A stretch of 32,089 nucleotides of DNA. Source: Candidatus Eiseniibacteriota bacterium (lineage in GTDB: Bacteria > Eisenbacteria > RBG-16-71-46). The translations under genes and the position numbers were made by a program. The notes beneath the pieces are model-generated. The model was not told the origin of the DNA. It saw nothing but the letters and a program-made list of their open reading frames with translations, and did not search any database. The first letter of the stretch is position 1. Every line of letters begins with the position of its first letter. Of the stretch, positions 14,645 through 22,391 are shown in pieces. Location of the stretch: the NCBI GenBank assembly GCA_023249845.1, contig JAHFBW010000006.1, positions 1 through 32,089 on the forward strand, read 5' to 3'.

Positions 14645-15349
14645 TCAGGAGCGCGACGACCCGCCGGGGCTATCGCGGAACGCGTCGGAGAGCGGGTCCC
14701 AGAACTCCTCGACCAATCCGAGTCGACCGAGAATCATCCGCATCTCCGCGGGCTGCGGGCGTCGAGCGCTCGCCTCGAGTCGCGTCGCATACCAGGCTTG
14801 TGCCATGTCCCAGAGCTGGTCCATGCGAACGAGCGGCCGTAACGGGTGCCCGGTTGCCTTGCACCACTCTCGCACCCGTTCCTCCGACCGGAAGAAGAGC
14901 ATGGTGCTTCATGTGAAGACGAGGTCGTTCCACCATTGGGCGGCGGGGACGACGCAGTGGAAAAGCCAGTCGGACGACGCCGGTCCGCCCACGGGCACAT
15001 CGAGTTCCAGCGGCTCGAGCGTCTGCTCGCAGCGCGAGTGCACGGTGGAGTGGCGTCGCAACGCGGCGGAGATGCCGAGTGCGTCCCAGGCGCAGTTCGC
15101 GTGATAGGTGACACCCGCGGAGCTCACCTGATGCTGGGTCGGCACGCCGGAGAACGGGGGCGCCATACGGATCGACTCCCCGTCGGCCTCGATCAGGAGC
15201 AAGGGCTGCGCGCGAAGCACCTGGAATGCGTCACGCACCGTTGACGCATTGGTACCAAGACGGGTCGCCAGTTCGTCCACGCTCGGACGAACCCCCGTTT
15301 CGGCGAAGTGAGCGTAGATCGCGACCTTGGCTTCGAGGACCTGGTCCAT
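14645..15349 (-). CDS. MerB-family organomercurial lyase-like protein, candidate selenoprotein (in-frame TGA = Sec147)
   Basis: Read from ATG 15349 through a single in-frame TGA (14911-14909) to the TGA at 14647-14645, it codes for 234 residues, close to MerB length. Residues 1-60 are a winged-helix-like N-domain (PSVDELATRLGTNASTVRDAF). The MerB core follows: MAPPFSGVP, HANCAWDALGI with C86 and D89, C107, WLFHCVVPAAQWWNDLVFT, then TGA, then STMLFFRSEERVREWC. MerB from plasmid R831b uses C96, D99 and C159; the spacing puts the TGA on C159, in the FTC-S-T motif. Both halves keep family sequence in one frame, and a SECIS-like hairpin follows the TGA. Known MerB breaks C-Hg bonds. Alternatives are a nonsense mutation or a sequencing error. 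There are no other mer genes nearby; GAGGAG lies 3 nt before the ATG. Confidence 0.75.
14872..14907 (-). promoter_or_regulatory. Candidate bacterial SECIS element
   Basis: Starting 1 nt after the in-frame TGA on the minus strand, GCACC (14907-14903) can pair with GGTGC (14876-14872). Inside, TTCTTCC (14896-14890) pairs fully with GGAGGAA (14885-14879, one G-U) and closes a GGTC tetraloop (14889-14886). The first loop G is 20 nt after the TGA, inside the 16-37 nt range used for bacterial SECIS searches, and a G in the first two loop positions is the conserved feature. As I recall, the E. coli fdhF SECIS loop also contains GGUC. Confidence 0.6.
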
Positions 15350-15508
15350 CGTCTCCTCGCACGACCGTGCCGACGGTGGGTGACTCACGCGAGGCGCCGC
15401 GATGCGGCGGCCGGACGCTGCAGCCGAGGCACCGGGCCCGGCTCGATCAGCGCGCAGTGTGGCCGAACTCGGCGCGCTCGTGAAGGGCTCATCGCCGGCG
15501 CTTGGCCA
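15350..15508. other. Intergenic region upstream of the MerB-family gene
   Basis: 159 bp between the MerB-family start and the thymidine kinase promoter. The minus-strand frame stays open here but the predicted residues are Ala/Arg/Ser-rich and unlike any MerB N-terminus, so I leave them out. I see no clear promoter for the MerB-family gene and no MerR-type dyad. Confidence 0.3.
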
Positions 15509-15538
15509 TTGACGCCCCCCGCGCCGCACGCGTAGCGT
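15509..15538 (+). promoter_or_regulatory. Predicted promoter of thymidine kinase
   Basis: TTGACG (15509-15514), an 18-nt spacer and TAGCGT (15533-15538) end 10 nt before the ATG at 15549. There is no Shine-Dalgarno sequence between box and start, so a leader of only a few nucleotides is predicted. Confidence 0.5.
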
Positions 15539-15548
15539 CCCGCGTCCC

Positions 15549-16220
15549 ATGAGCGAACCCTCCCGCACGTTCCCCGGCACCGGCTCCATCGAAGTCATCG
15601 TCGGGAGCATGTACAGCGGCAAGACCGAGGAACTCATCCGCCGCCTGCGGCGCGCCCAGATCGCGCGCCAGCGCGTCGAGATCTTCAAACCGGGTATCGA
15701 TGACCGCTACGCCCGCGACGCGATCGTGTCTCACAGCGAGCTGCGCATCCCGTCACGCTCGGTGGAGAACGCCGCCGACGTCCTGCGCCACGCGCACGAG
15801 GCGCAGGTCATCGGCATCGACGAGGGCCAGTTCCTGGGGCCCGACCTGGTCGAGGTGTGCGAGAAGCTCGCCCGCATGGGTAAGCGCGTGATCGTGGCGG
15901 GGCTCGACCAGGATTACCTCGGCAGGCCGTTCGAACCCATGCCGCAGCTGCTCGCGATCGCGGAATACATCACGAAGACGCTCGCCATCTGCGTCGTGTG
16001 CGGCGCGCCCGCGAATCGCACGTATCGAAAGGTGCAGCGCGGCGGCCGCGTGGTGGTGGGCGGCGCCGAGATCTACGAGGCGCGCTGCCGCCGCTGCTAC
16101 GACCTGGGTCGCCGGGCGAAGCCCGCGGCCGAATCCACGGGAGAACCCCATGCCAAGCCGCACGCCGCTCGTCCGCGCGTTCGCCGCACTGCTGCTGCTC
16201 GCCGCCGCCGGGTGCGGTAA
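15549..16220 (+). CDS. tdk: Thymidine kinase, type II
   Basis: 223 residues from ATG 15549. It phosphorylates thymidine to dTMP with ATP in the cytoplasm. The P-loop GSMYSGKT is at residues 19-26, the Walker B/catalytic DEGQF at 91-95, and the structural zinc site is C148-x2-C151 with C180-x2-C183. The lasso region [22 protein letters not shown] is typical. About 35 residues after the last zinc cysteine form a basic tail ([16 protein letters not shown]) not needed by the family. This tail is encoded by DNA that also carries the first 71 bp of the next gene, a long overlap suggesting translational coupling with the nucleoside-binding lipoprotein. Confidence 0.95.
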   Translation: MSEPSRTFPGTGSIEVIVGSMYSGKTEELIRRLRRAQIARQRVEIFKPGIDDRYARDAIVSHSELRIPSRSVENAADVLRHAHEAQVIGIDEGQFLGPDLVEVCEKLARMGKRVIVAGLDQDYLGRPFEPMPQLLAIAEYITKTLAICVVCGAPANRTYRKVQRGGRVVVGGAEIYEARCRRCYDLGRRAKPAAESTGEPHAKPHAARPRVRRTAAARRRRVR

Positions 16221-17175
16221 GCCCGCGAAGCAGGACGCCGCGGCGACGGCGGCGTTCCCGGTGGGCCTGGTGTTCGACATCGGTGGGCGGGGCGACAAGA
16301 GCTTCAACGACTCGGCCTACGAGGGCCTCGAGCGAGCGCAGAAGGATCTGGGCGTCACTTTCACCACGCTCGAGACGAGTGAAGGCTCCGACCGCGAGGC
16401 GCAGCTCCGGCAGCTCGCCGCGGGCGACGCCAAGCTCGTGTTCGGCGTGGGCTTTCTGTTCACCGACGACATCAAGGCGCTGGCGCGCGAGTTCCCGAAT
16501 CAGAAGTTCGCGTGCGTGGACTACACCGTCACGCCGGGCGACGAACTGCCGCCGAACCTGGCCGCGCTCAAGTTCCGCGAGGAGGAGGGCAGCTTCCTGG
16601 TCGGCGCGCTGGCCGGCCTGCTCACGAAGACCAACAAGGTGGGCTTCGTGGGCGGCATGGAGATCCCACTCATTCGCAAGTTCCAGGCGGGATTCGTGGC
16701 GGGCGTCAAGGCCGTGAACCCGCGCGCGAACGTGATCGTGAAGTACGCGGGCACGACGGGTGCCGCGTTCAAGGACCCCACGAAGGGGAAAGAGCTGGGC
16801 CTCTCCGAATACCACGCGGGCGCCGACATCATCTTCCACGCGTCGGGCTCCACCGGGCTCGGCGTGTTCGAGGCGGCGCGCGAGCTCCACAAGCTCGCGA
16901 TCGGTGTGGATTCAGACCAGTACGACGAGGCCCCGGGCGTGGTGCTCACGTCGATGGTGAAGCGCGTGGACACCGCGGTGTTCGAGACCATCCGACAGGT
17001 GAAGTCCGGCCAGTGGACACCCGGCGTGCACGAGTTCGGCCTCGGCGACCGGGGCGTGACCTGGGTGTACGACGATCGCAACCGGGCGCTCATCCCGGAC
17101 GCCGTCAAGGCGAAGGTGGACTCGCTCGAGGCCGCGATCGTCGCGGGCTCGATCCACGTGCCGACCGAACCGTGA
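16150..17175 (+). CDS. BMP-family nucleoside-binding lipoprotein (ABC transporter substrate-binding)
   Basis: 341 residues from ATG 16150 with GGGAGA six nt upstream. The signal peptide ends in the lipobox LLAAAGC with the Cys at residue 18-19, so it is membrane-anchored facing the periplasm. The BMP/PnrA fold is evident: [62 protein letters not shown] (with the [11 protein letters not shown] segment), [38 protein letters not shown] and AIGVDSDQ. Characterised members (PnrA/TmpC, BmpA, BmpD) bind purine or mixed nucleosides. The ATPase and permeases it would need are at 24704-28340, about 7.5 kb away. It is translationally coupled to thymidine kinase. Confidence 0.92.
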   Translation: MPSRTPLVRAFAALLLLAAAGCGKPAKQDAAATAAFPVGLVFDIGGRGDKSFNDSAYEGLERAQKDLGVTFTTLETSEGSDREAQLRQLAAGDAKLVFGVGFLFTDDIKALAREFPNQKFACVDYTVTPGDELPPNLAALKFREEEGSFLVGALAGLLTKTNKVGFVGGMEIPLIRKFQAGFVAGVKAVNPRANVIVKYAGTTGAAFKDPTKGKELGLSEYHAGADIIFHASGSTGLGVFEAARELHKLAIGVDSDQYDEAPGVVLTSMVKRVDTAVFETIRQVKSGQWTPGVHEFGLGDRGVTWVYDDRNRALIPDAVKAKVDSLEAAIVAGSIHVPTEP

Positions 17176-17201
17176 TCCGCACCCTCCTCGGCCGCAATTC
17201 C

Positions 17202-17236
17202 AGGCTCCGCCCCTGCACCCGGGGAGCGGAGCCTTT
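17202..17236 (+). terminator. Hairpin between the BMP lipoprotein and MBL hydrolase genes
   Basis: AGGCTCCGC (17202-17210) pairs with GCGGAGCCT (17226-17234) as a perfect 9-bp stem, extended inward by CCC/GGG, and is followed by only three T. This is a weak intrinsic terminator or an attenuating hairpin that would end the tdk-BMP transcript before the gene starting at 17252. Confidence 0.45.
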
Positions 17237-17251
17237 CGCTCGAGGGCGGCT

Positions 17252-18130
17252 GTGAGCGCGTGGACCACGCTCGAGCCCGGCGTACGTGTGCGCACGAGCC
17301 GCTGCCAGGACATGAACTCGCTCGTGCTCACCGCCGACGACCACGCGCTGCTCGTGGACCCCGGCGTGCTGCCGAGCGAGCTGGATGACCTGGCCGCCGC
17401 CGTTTCGGAGACCGCGCCGCGATTCGAGCGCGTGGCGCTCGCGTTCACCCACCCGCACTGGGACCACGTGCTGGGGATGCCCTGGTTCCCTGGCGCGCTG
17501 ACGTTCGCGCACTCAGGGTTCGCGGACGAGCTCGAGCGCGAGGCCGCGTCCGTGGCGCACGCGGCTGAATGCTGGGTCACGGAGCAGGGCGAGCGGCTGC
17601 CGCACGCGTTTCGGCCGTTCGCGCCACGGCTCACCGCGCACGGCACGGCCGCCGTGCGCCTGGGGCCGTTTTCCGTGGTCACGTACGACACACCGGGGCA
17701 CAATGGCAATCATCTCGCGCTGTGGCTGCCGGAGCGCGGCATCCTCGCGGCGGGAGACCTGCTCTCGGACATCGAGATCCCGTGGCTCGACTCGCCGCCC
17801 TGGGTGTATCGAGGGAGTCTCAAGACGCTGCATTGGCTGTTCGAGCAGGAGGACGTGCGCGTCGTGGTGCCCGGCCACGGACCGCTCGCGCACGGCCGCA
17901 CCACGGGCTACCGACGGTTGCTGCGCGACATGGATTACCTGCTGCACCTCGAGGCGGGAGTGAGCCGCGCGTTCCAGGCGGGGCTCGATCTCGAGGACAC
18001 GCGCAAGCAACTCGCGCGCATGGAGTACGTGGGCAAGGACGCCGCCCACGCGATGAACGACGTTCATGCCGAGAATGTGCGCTTCGCCTACGAGGCGCTC
18101 GCCGACTCCACCGCACCCGGGAGGTCCTGA
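17252..18130 (+). CDS. MBL-fold metallo-hydrolase
   Basis: 292 residues from GTG 17252, with GAGG six nt upstream. The metallo-beta-lactamase signature THPHWDH gives H67, H69, D71 and H72. Further fold elements are LLVDPGV near the N-terminus, YDTPGHNGNHLALWLPERGILAAGDLLSD (third metal His and bridging Asp), and VVPGHGPLAHG. The C-terminal 80 residues are helical and resemble those of hydrolases acting on thioesters or lactones, but the substrate cannot be named. Its stop overlaps the next start (TGATG), so it is cotranscribed with the amino-acid dehydrogenase. No signal peptide, so it is cytoplasmic. Confidence 0.88.
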   Translation: MSAWTTLEPGVRVRTSRCQDMNSLVLTADDHALLVDPGVLPSELDDLAAAVSETAPRFERVALAFTHPHWDHVLGMPWFPGALTFAHSGFADELEREAASVAHAAECWVTEQGERLPHAFRPFAPRLTAHGTAAVRLGPFSVVTYDTPGHNGNHLALWLPERGILAAGDLLSDIEIPWLDSPPWVYRGSLKTLHWLFEQEDVRVVVPGHGPLAHGRTTGYRRLLRDMDYLLHLEAGVSRAFQAGLDLEDTRKQLARMEYVGKDAAHAMNDVHAENVRFAYEALADSTAPGRS

Positions 18131-19383
18131 TGGCCCGCGAGAACCTGAACCCGTTCGACATCGCGCAGCATTACTTCCAGCTTGCCGCCGACAGGCTCCA
18201 GATCGACTTCGGCATGCAGGATGTGCTGCGCACGCCGAAGCGCTGCCTCACCGTGAGCATCCCGGTGCGCATGGACGACGGCACGTACAAGGTGTTCATC
18301 GGCTACCGGGTGGCACACAACATGGCGCGCGGCCCGGCCAAGGGTGGCATCCGCTTCCACCCCGACGTGAACCTCGACGAGGTGAAGGCGTTGGCCTCGT
18401 GGATGACGTGGAAGTGCTCGTGCCTCGACCTGCCGTTCGGCGGCGGCAAGGGCGGCGTGAAGGTGGATCCGCGCACGCTCTCGAAAGGGGAACTCGAGCG
18501 GCTGACGCGCCGCTACACCAGCGAGATCCTGCCCCTGATCGGGCCCGAACAGGACATCCCCGCGCCCGACGTATACACCGATTCGCAGATCATGGCGTGG
18601 ATCATGGACACGTACAGCATGACCAAGGGCGCCACGGCCCTGGGCGTGGTGACCGGCAAGCCGGTCGCGCTGGGCGGCTCGAAGGGCCGCGATCGCGCCA
18701 CCGCGCGTGGCGTGCAGTTCACGCTGCGCGAGGCGTGCCGCGAGCGGAAGATGAAGCTGAAGGGCGCCACGGTGGCCATCCAGGGCTACGGCAATGCCGG
18801 CAGCCATGTCGCCGAGCTGCTCCATGAAGAGGGTGCGCGCATCGTCGCGGCGACGGACTCGAAGGGCGGCGTGCACCAGCCGAAGGGCCTGGACCCCAAG
18901 GCGCTCGCGGCGCACAAGAAGAAGGGCGCGAGCCTGAAGACGTTCAAAGGCGGCACGCCGGTGACGAACAGCCAGCTGCTCGAGCTGCCCGTGGACATCC
19001 TCGTGCCGGCCGCGCTCGAGAACCAGATCACGGGCGCCAATGCGTCCAAGGTGCAGGCGAAGATCGTGGCCGAGGCGGCGAACGGCCCCACGACGCCGCT
19101 CGCGGACGACATCCTGTTCAAGCGCGGGCGCACCGTGATCCCCGACATCCTCGCGAATGCCGGCGGCGTGACGGTGAGCTACTTCGAGTGGGTGCAGGAC
19201 TCGTACACGTTCTTCTGGGACGAGGACGAGGTGGACCGCCGACTCGAGGTGTACATGCGGCGCGCGTACCAGGCGTCGTCGGAGACGGCGAAGAAGCATC
19301 ACTGCAGCTTGCGCGGCGGCGCCTACGTGCTGGCCGTGCAACGCGTGCTCGAAGCGACCCAGGTGCGAGGCATCTTCCCGTAG
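18130..19383 (+). CDS. gdhA: Glu/Leu/Phe/Val-type dehydrogenase, probably glutamate dehydrogenase
   Basis: 417 residues from ATG 18130, with GGGAGG five nt upstream. It reversibly deaminates an amino acid, most likely glutamate to 2-oxoglutarate and ammonia. The substrate domain has GPAKGGIRFHPDV and DLPFGGGKGGVKVDP (the active-site Lys region), then EQDIPAPDVYTD. The Rossmann domain has VAIQGYGNAGSHVAELL and ends with EAANGPTTP, VIPDILANAGGVTVSYFEWVQD. Length fits the hexameric class of about 410-420 residues. The family also includes leucine and phenylalanine enzymes, though these are usually about 360 residues. It is coupled to the MBL-fold hydrolase; no metabolic link between the two is obvious. 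Confidence 0.92.
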   Translation: MARENLNPFDIAQHYFQLAADRLQIDFGMQDVLRTPKRCLTVSIPVRMDDGTYKVFIGYRVAHNMARGPAKGGIRFHPDVNLDEVKALASWMTWKCSCLDLPFGGGKGGVKVDPRTLSKGELERLTRRYTSEILPLIGPEQDIPAPDVYTDSQIMAWIMDTYSMTKGATALGVVTGKPVALGGSKGRDRATARGVQFTLREACRERKMKLKGATVAIQGYGNAGSHVAELLHEEGARIVAATDSKGGVHQPKGLDPKALAAHKKKGASLKTFKGGTPVTNSQLLELPVDILVPAALENQITGANASKVQAKIVAEAANGPTTPLADDILFKRGRTVIPDILANAGGVTVSYFEWVQDSYTFFWDEDEVDRRLEVYMRRAYQASSETAKKHHCSLRGGAYVLAVQRVLEATQVRGIFP

Positions 19384-19403
19384 CGCGCGAGCATTCCAGC
19401 CAC

Positions 19404-19432
19404 TTTCCCGCGGCCTCGGGCCCGCGTACGCT
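19404..19432 (+). promoter_or_regulatory. Weak predicted promoter of the SpoIIE-type phosphatase
   Basis: TTTCCC (19404-19409), 17 nt and TACGCT (19427-19432) lie 23 nt before the ATG at 19456. The -10 resembles others in the window; the -35 is poor. No Shine-Dalgarno sequence is seen. Confidence 0.25.
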
Positions 19433-19455
19433 GCGCGGCCCGAGACCGCTCCCCC

Positions 19456-20628
19456 ATGATCGAATCCAAAGCATTCTATCGAAAGATCGAGCTGGCGTTC
19501 GCCGGCAGCGAACGCGCGCGCACGCGCGAGCGATTCGCCGCCCGGCTTGCGCCGCGGCTGCTCGAGCACTTGGGCGGCTCGCTCGGGTTGGTCGCGGTGC
19601 ATCTTTACGAGCGCAAGTCGCGCCGGATCGCGGCGGCCAGGCGCTACGGCGAGGCGAGGCCCGACCTGTGCGACGAGCTCGCCACGCGGCTCCACGCCGA
19701 GGGAGACGCCGGCATCCGCGAACTGCCCTGGGTGGGCGACACGGCCGCGGGCCGCACCGGGCTGTTCGCGGTGGGCACGCTCGACGGCCCGCTCATCGCG
19801 GTGTTCACAACGGCGCCAGACGGCGTGCGGACGGTACCCACACGCGCCGAGCTGCTCTCGGCGCTCACGAGCATCGTCTACGCCGTGCGGCAGCGGCTCG
19901 AGCGTGGACGGCTCGAGGACCTGTTCGAGCAGGCGCGCACCATCCAGCTGTCGCTGCTTCCACCCGGCCGGCGCGACTTCGCCGGCTTCGACGTTTTCGC
20001 GGCGAGCACGCCGGCGCACTCGGTGGGCGGTGACCTCTACGACTATTACGCGGTGGACGGGGAGACGCTCGGGTTCGCGGTGGCCGACGCGTCCGGGCAC
20101 GGGCTGCCCGCCGCGCTCCAGGCGCGCGACGTGGCGACCGGGCTGCGCATGGGAGTCGAGCGCGACCTCAAGGTGCCGCCCATGATCGAGCGGCTGAACC
20201 GCGTCATCCACCAGAGCGGACTCACTTCCCGCTTCATCTCACTGTTCTTCGGCGAGCTCGAACGGAACGGGAACCTGAGCTACATCAACGCCGGGCATCC
20301 GCCGCCGCTGCTCCTCGATTCGCGCGGCGTTCGCGAACTTCACGTAGGCGGCATGCTGCTCGGGCCCGATCCCGGCGCCACGTATAAGTTGGGCTTCGTG
20401 CACGTGGACCGCGGCGCAAGCCTCGTAGCCTACACCGACGGCGTCATCGAGCGCGAGGACCAAAGTGGCACGATCTTCGGTCTCGAACGGCTCGCCGATT
20501 GGCTGCGCTCCGCCGCCGATATGCCCTCGGAGGATGCGGTGGCCGATCTCACGGCGAAGCTCCTGGCCTATGGCGACGGCGCGCCATTCGAGGACGACGT
20601 CACCATCGTGATCGTGCGGCGCACGTGA
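19456..20628 (+). CDS. SpoIIE/RsbU-type PP2C serine phosphatase
   Basis: 390 residues from ATG 19456. Residues 1 to about 155 look like a degenerate GAF-type sensor (LGGSLGLVAVHLYERKSRRIAAARRYGE, TGLFAVGTLDGPLIAVF). A helical linker (RLEDLFEQARTIQLSLLPPGRRDFAGFDV) leads to a SpoIIE phosphatase domain: PAHSVGGDLYDYY and VADASGHGLPAAL with metal-binding Asp residues, INAGHPPPLLL, GMLLGPDPGATY, LVAYTDGVIE and FEDDVTIVIV. Such proteins dephosphorylate anti-sigma-factor antagonists in partner-switching control. No membrane segments are present. The antagonist and anti-sigma genes are not in the window, so the target is unknown. Confidence 0.9.
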   Translation: MIESKAFYRKIELAFAGSERARTRERFAARLAPRLLEHLGGSLGLVAVHLYERKSRRIAAARRYGEARPDLCDELATRLHAEGDAGIRELPWVGDTAAGRTGLFAVGTLDGPLIAVFTTAPDGVRTVPTRAELLSALTSIVYAVRQRLERGRLEDLFEQARTIQLSLLPPGRRDFAGFDVFAASTPAHSVGGDLYDYYAVDGETLGFAVADASGHGLPAALQARDVATGLRMGVERDLKVPPMIERLNRVIHQSGLTSRFISLFFGELERNGNLSYINAGHPPPLLLDSRGVRELHVGGMLLGPDPGATYKLGFVHVDRGASLVAYTDGVIEREDQSGTIFGLERLADWLRSAADMPSEDAVADLTAKLLAYGDGAPFEDDVTIVIVRRT

Positions 20629-20647
20629 ACAGCGTGGAATCGCCCGC

Positions 20648-22378
20648 GTGAGCGCCGGCGCTCGCCGCGTCCAGCGAAAGGGCCTCGCGTCGAGCCGGCT
20701 GGCGGCGGACGGCACGAGCCGCCGGCCCGTTCCGCACGAGCGTCTCTGGCTTGCGCTGTTCGTGACCGCACACGTGACGCTCGCGGTGTGGGGCGCCGTG
20801 CGACAGAGCGTCACGTTCGACGAGAACTTCCACCTGCCCGCGGGGATCCTCGCCGCCTCGCGTGGCGAGCTGCGCGTGTCCGCTGTGAACCCGCCGCTCG
20901 TCAAGGCCATGGCCGGGTTCGCCGCGCTCGCAGCAGGCGCTCACGTGCCGCCCGACTCGGCGCTCGGCCACGGGGAACAGGGCGAGGTGGGTCAGGCGTT
21001 CATGCGCGAGAACGCTGACCGCTACCAGCGGATCTACGTGGCGGGACGCATGGTGATCGTGCTGCTTTCAGGCTTGCTCCTGCTCGTCGCGTGGCGCTGG
21101 TCGAGACGACTGTGGGGCTCGCGCGGCGCACTCGTCTCGCTCGCGTTCCTCGCATTCGCTCCCGAGTCGCTCGCGCACGCGGGGGTGGTGACGCTCGACG
21201 TGCCCACGGCGCTCGCGTTCACGCTCTCGCTCTTCACCTGGCAGGTGTTCGTCACGCGAGGACGCTGGCGCGACTGGCTGTGGGCCGCGCTCGCGGTGGG
21301 GTTCGCGTTCAACGTGCGCTTCACCGCGGTTTTCCTGGTGCCATTGCTACTAGCGCTCCTGCTCGCACAGCTCGTGGCGAAGCGCGTGCGACGTGTCCGG
21401 CGCGCGGTTGTCGGATACCTGCTTATAGCGCCCGCCGCGCTGTTGGCACTCCAGGTCGGGTATCTCGGTCACCGGTCCATGATGCCATTCGGCACGTGGT
21501 CGTTCGAATCCAAGGCGTTCAAGGCCGTTCAGCAGGCGATGCCTGCGTTCCGGCTACCTCTCCCGAACGAGTACGTGCTGGGTTTCGATCGGCAGGCCGT
21601 GGAGTCCCAGTCGAGCGCCACGCCGAGTTACCTGCTGGGGCGCATCCATCCCGAGGCGCCGCTCGCCTACTTCCCGGTGGGGCTCGCCGTGAAGTGGCCG
21701 CTCGGGTTCCTCGCGGCGGTGCTGCTGCTCGTGGTCTACGCGACCCAGCGACGGCCGCCCTGGCGGCGGATGATGTGGCCGCTGTCGCTGGCGTTCTTGT
21801 TCCTGGCCATCGGAATGTTCGTGGGCCGGCTGGGCGTCGGGATCCGCTACGTACTCCCCATGGTGCCCGCGCTCTCCGTGTGCTTCGGCGTGATCGCATC
21901 CGGACGGCGCGGCGACACGGCCGGCTGGCGACGTGTCGCCGTGGCGCTGGCGCTCGCCCAGGCGATCGAGACCGCGGCGCATTCGCCGTGGCACCTGTCT
22001 TTCTACAACGTCCTCGCCGGCGGGCCAGAGCACGGCCAGTGGATCGTGAACGACTCCAACCTGGACTGGGGCCAGGGCCTGATCGCGCTGCGCGAGGAGC
22101 TCGAGCGCCGCGGCATCCGACGCGTGCACCTCGCCTACCACGGCACCGCGGAACCGTCGATCTACGGCATCGACTACATCCCCTACACGGGCGGCGTGCC
22201 TAGCCGAGAGAGCGACTGGCTCGCGGTGAGCAGCTACTACTACGTGGGGCTCGCCCAGCGCATGATGCTTCGCGCGGGACGCACGGAGCTGCGCGTGCAG
22301 ATCGACTTCAAGCCGCTGTGGCCACGGCGGCCTGACGCCATGCCCGCAGGCTGCATGCTGCTGTTCAAGCTGCGCTGA
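20648..22378 (+). CDS. GT39/ArnT-like (GT-C fold) membrane glycosyltransferase
   Basis: 576 residues from GTG 20648. A cytoplasmic basic N-tail is followed by about ten hydrophobic segments. The first loop has SVTFDENFHLPAG, with the D-E pair where GT-C enzymes place their catalytic acidic residues, and NPPLVKAMAGF, typical of dolichol/undecaprenyl-phosphate-mannose-type transferases. Later features are WRWSRRLWGSRGALVSL, GVVTLDVPTALAFTLSLFTW and a C-terminal soluble part with DSNLDWGQGLIALREELERRGIRRVHLAYHGT. It probably moves a sugar from a lipid carrier to an extracytoplasmic acceptor, possibly a protein. Donor and acceptor are unknown. It follows the phosphatase gene by 19 bp and converges with another GT-C-like gene. 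Confidence 0.8.
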   Translation: MSAGARRVQRKGLASSRLAADGTSRRPVPHERLWLALFVTAHVTLAVWGAVRQSVTFDENFHLPAGILAASRGELRVSAVNPPLVKAMAGFAALAAGAHVPPDSALGHGEQGEVGQAFMRENADRYQRIYVAGRMVIVLLSGLLLLVAWRWSRRLWGSRGALVSLAFLAFAPESLAHAGVVTLDVPTALAFTLSLFTWQVFVTRGRWRDWLWAALAVGFAFNVRFTAVFLVPLLLALLLAQLVAKRVRRVRRAVVGYLLIAPAALLALQVGYLGHRSMMPFGTWSFESKAFKAVQQAMPAFRLPLPNEYVLGFDRQAVESQSSATPSYLLGRIHPEAPLAYFPVGLAVKWPLGFLAAVLLLVVYATQRRPPWRRMMWPLSLAFLFLAIGMFVGRLGVGIRYVLPMVPALSVCFGVIASGRRGDTAGWRRVAVALALAQAIETAAHSPWHLSFYNVLAGGPEHGQWIVNDSNLDWGQGLIALREELERRGIRRVHLAYHGTAEPSIYGIDYIPYTGGVPSRESDWLAVSSYYYVGLAQRMMLRAGRTELRVQIDFKPLWPRRPDAMPAGCMLLFKLR

Positions 22379-22391
22379 TCGAATCCGCGGT

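Noticed and set aside
14645-14902. Separate 85-residue gene starting MLFFRSEERV
   Set aside because: It is in the same frame as the upstream MerB-family part and is its missing C-terminus; there is no ribosome binding site of its own. I read it as the continuation through a Sec TGA.
18088-20211. 707-codon minus-strand open frame
   Set aside because: Antisense to glutamate dehydrogenase and the SpoIIE-type phosphatase; low-complexity Arg/Ala/His composition, no domain.
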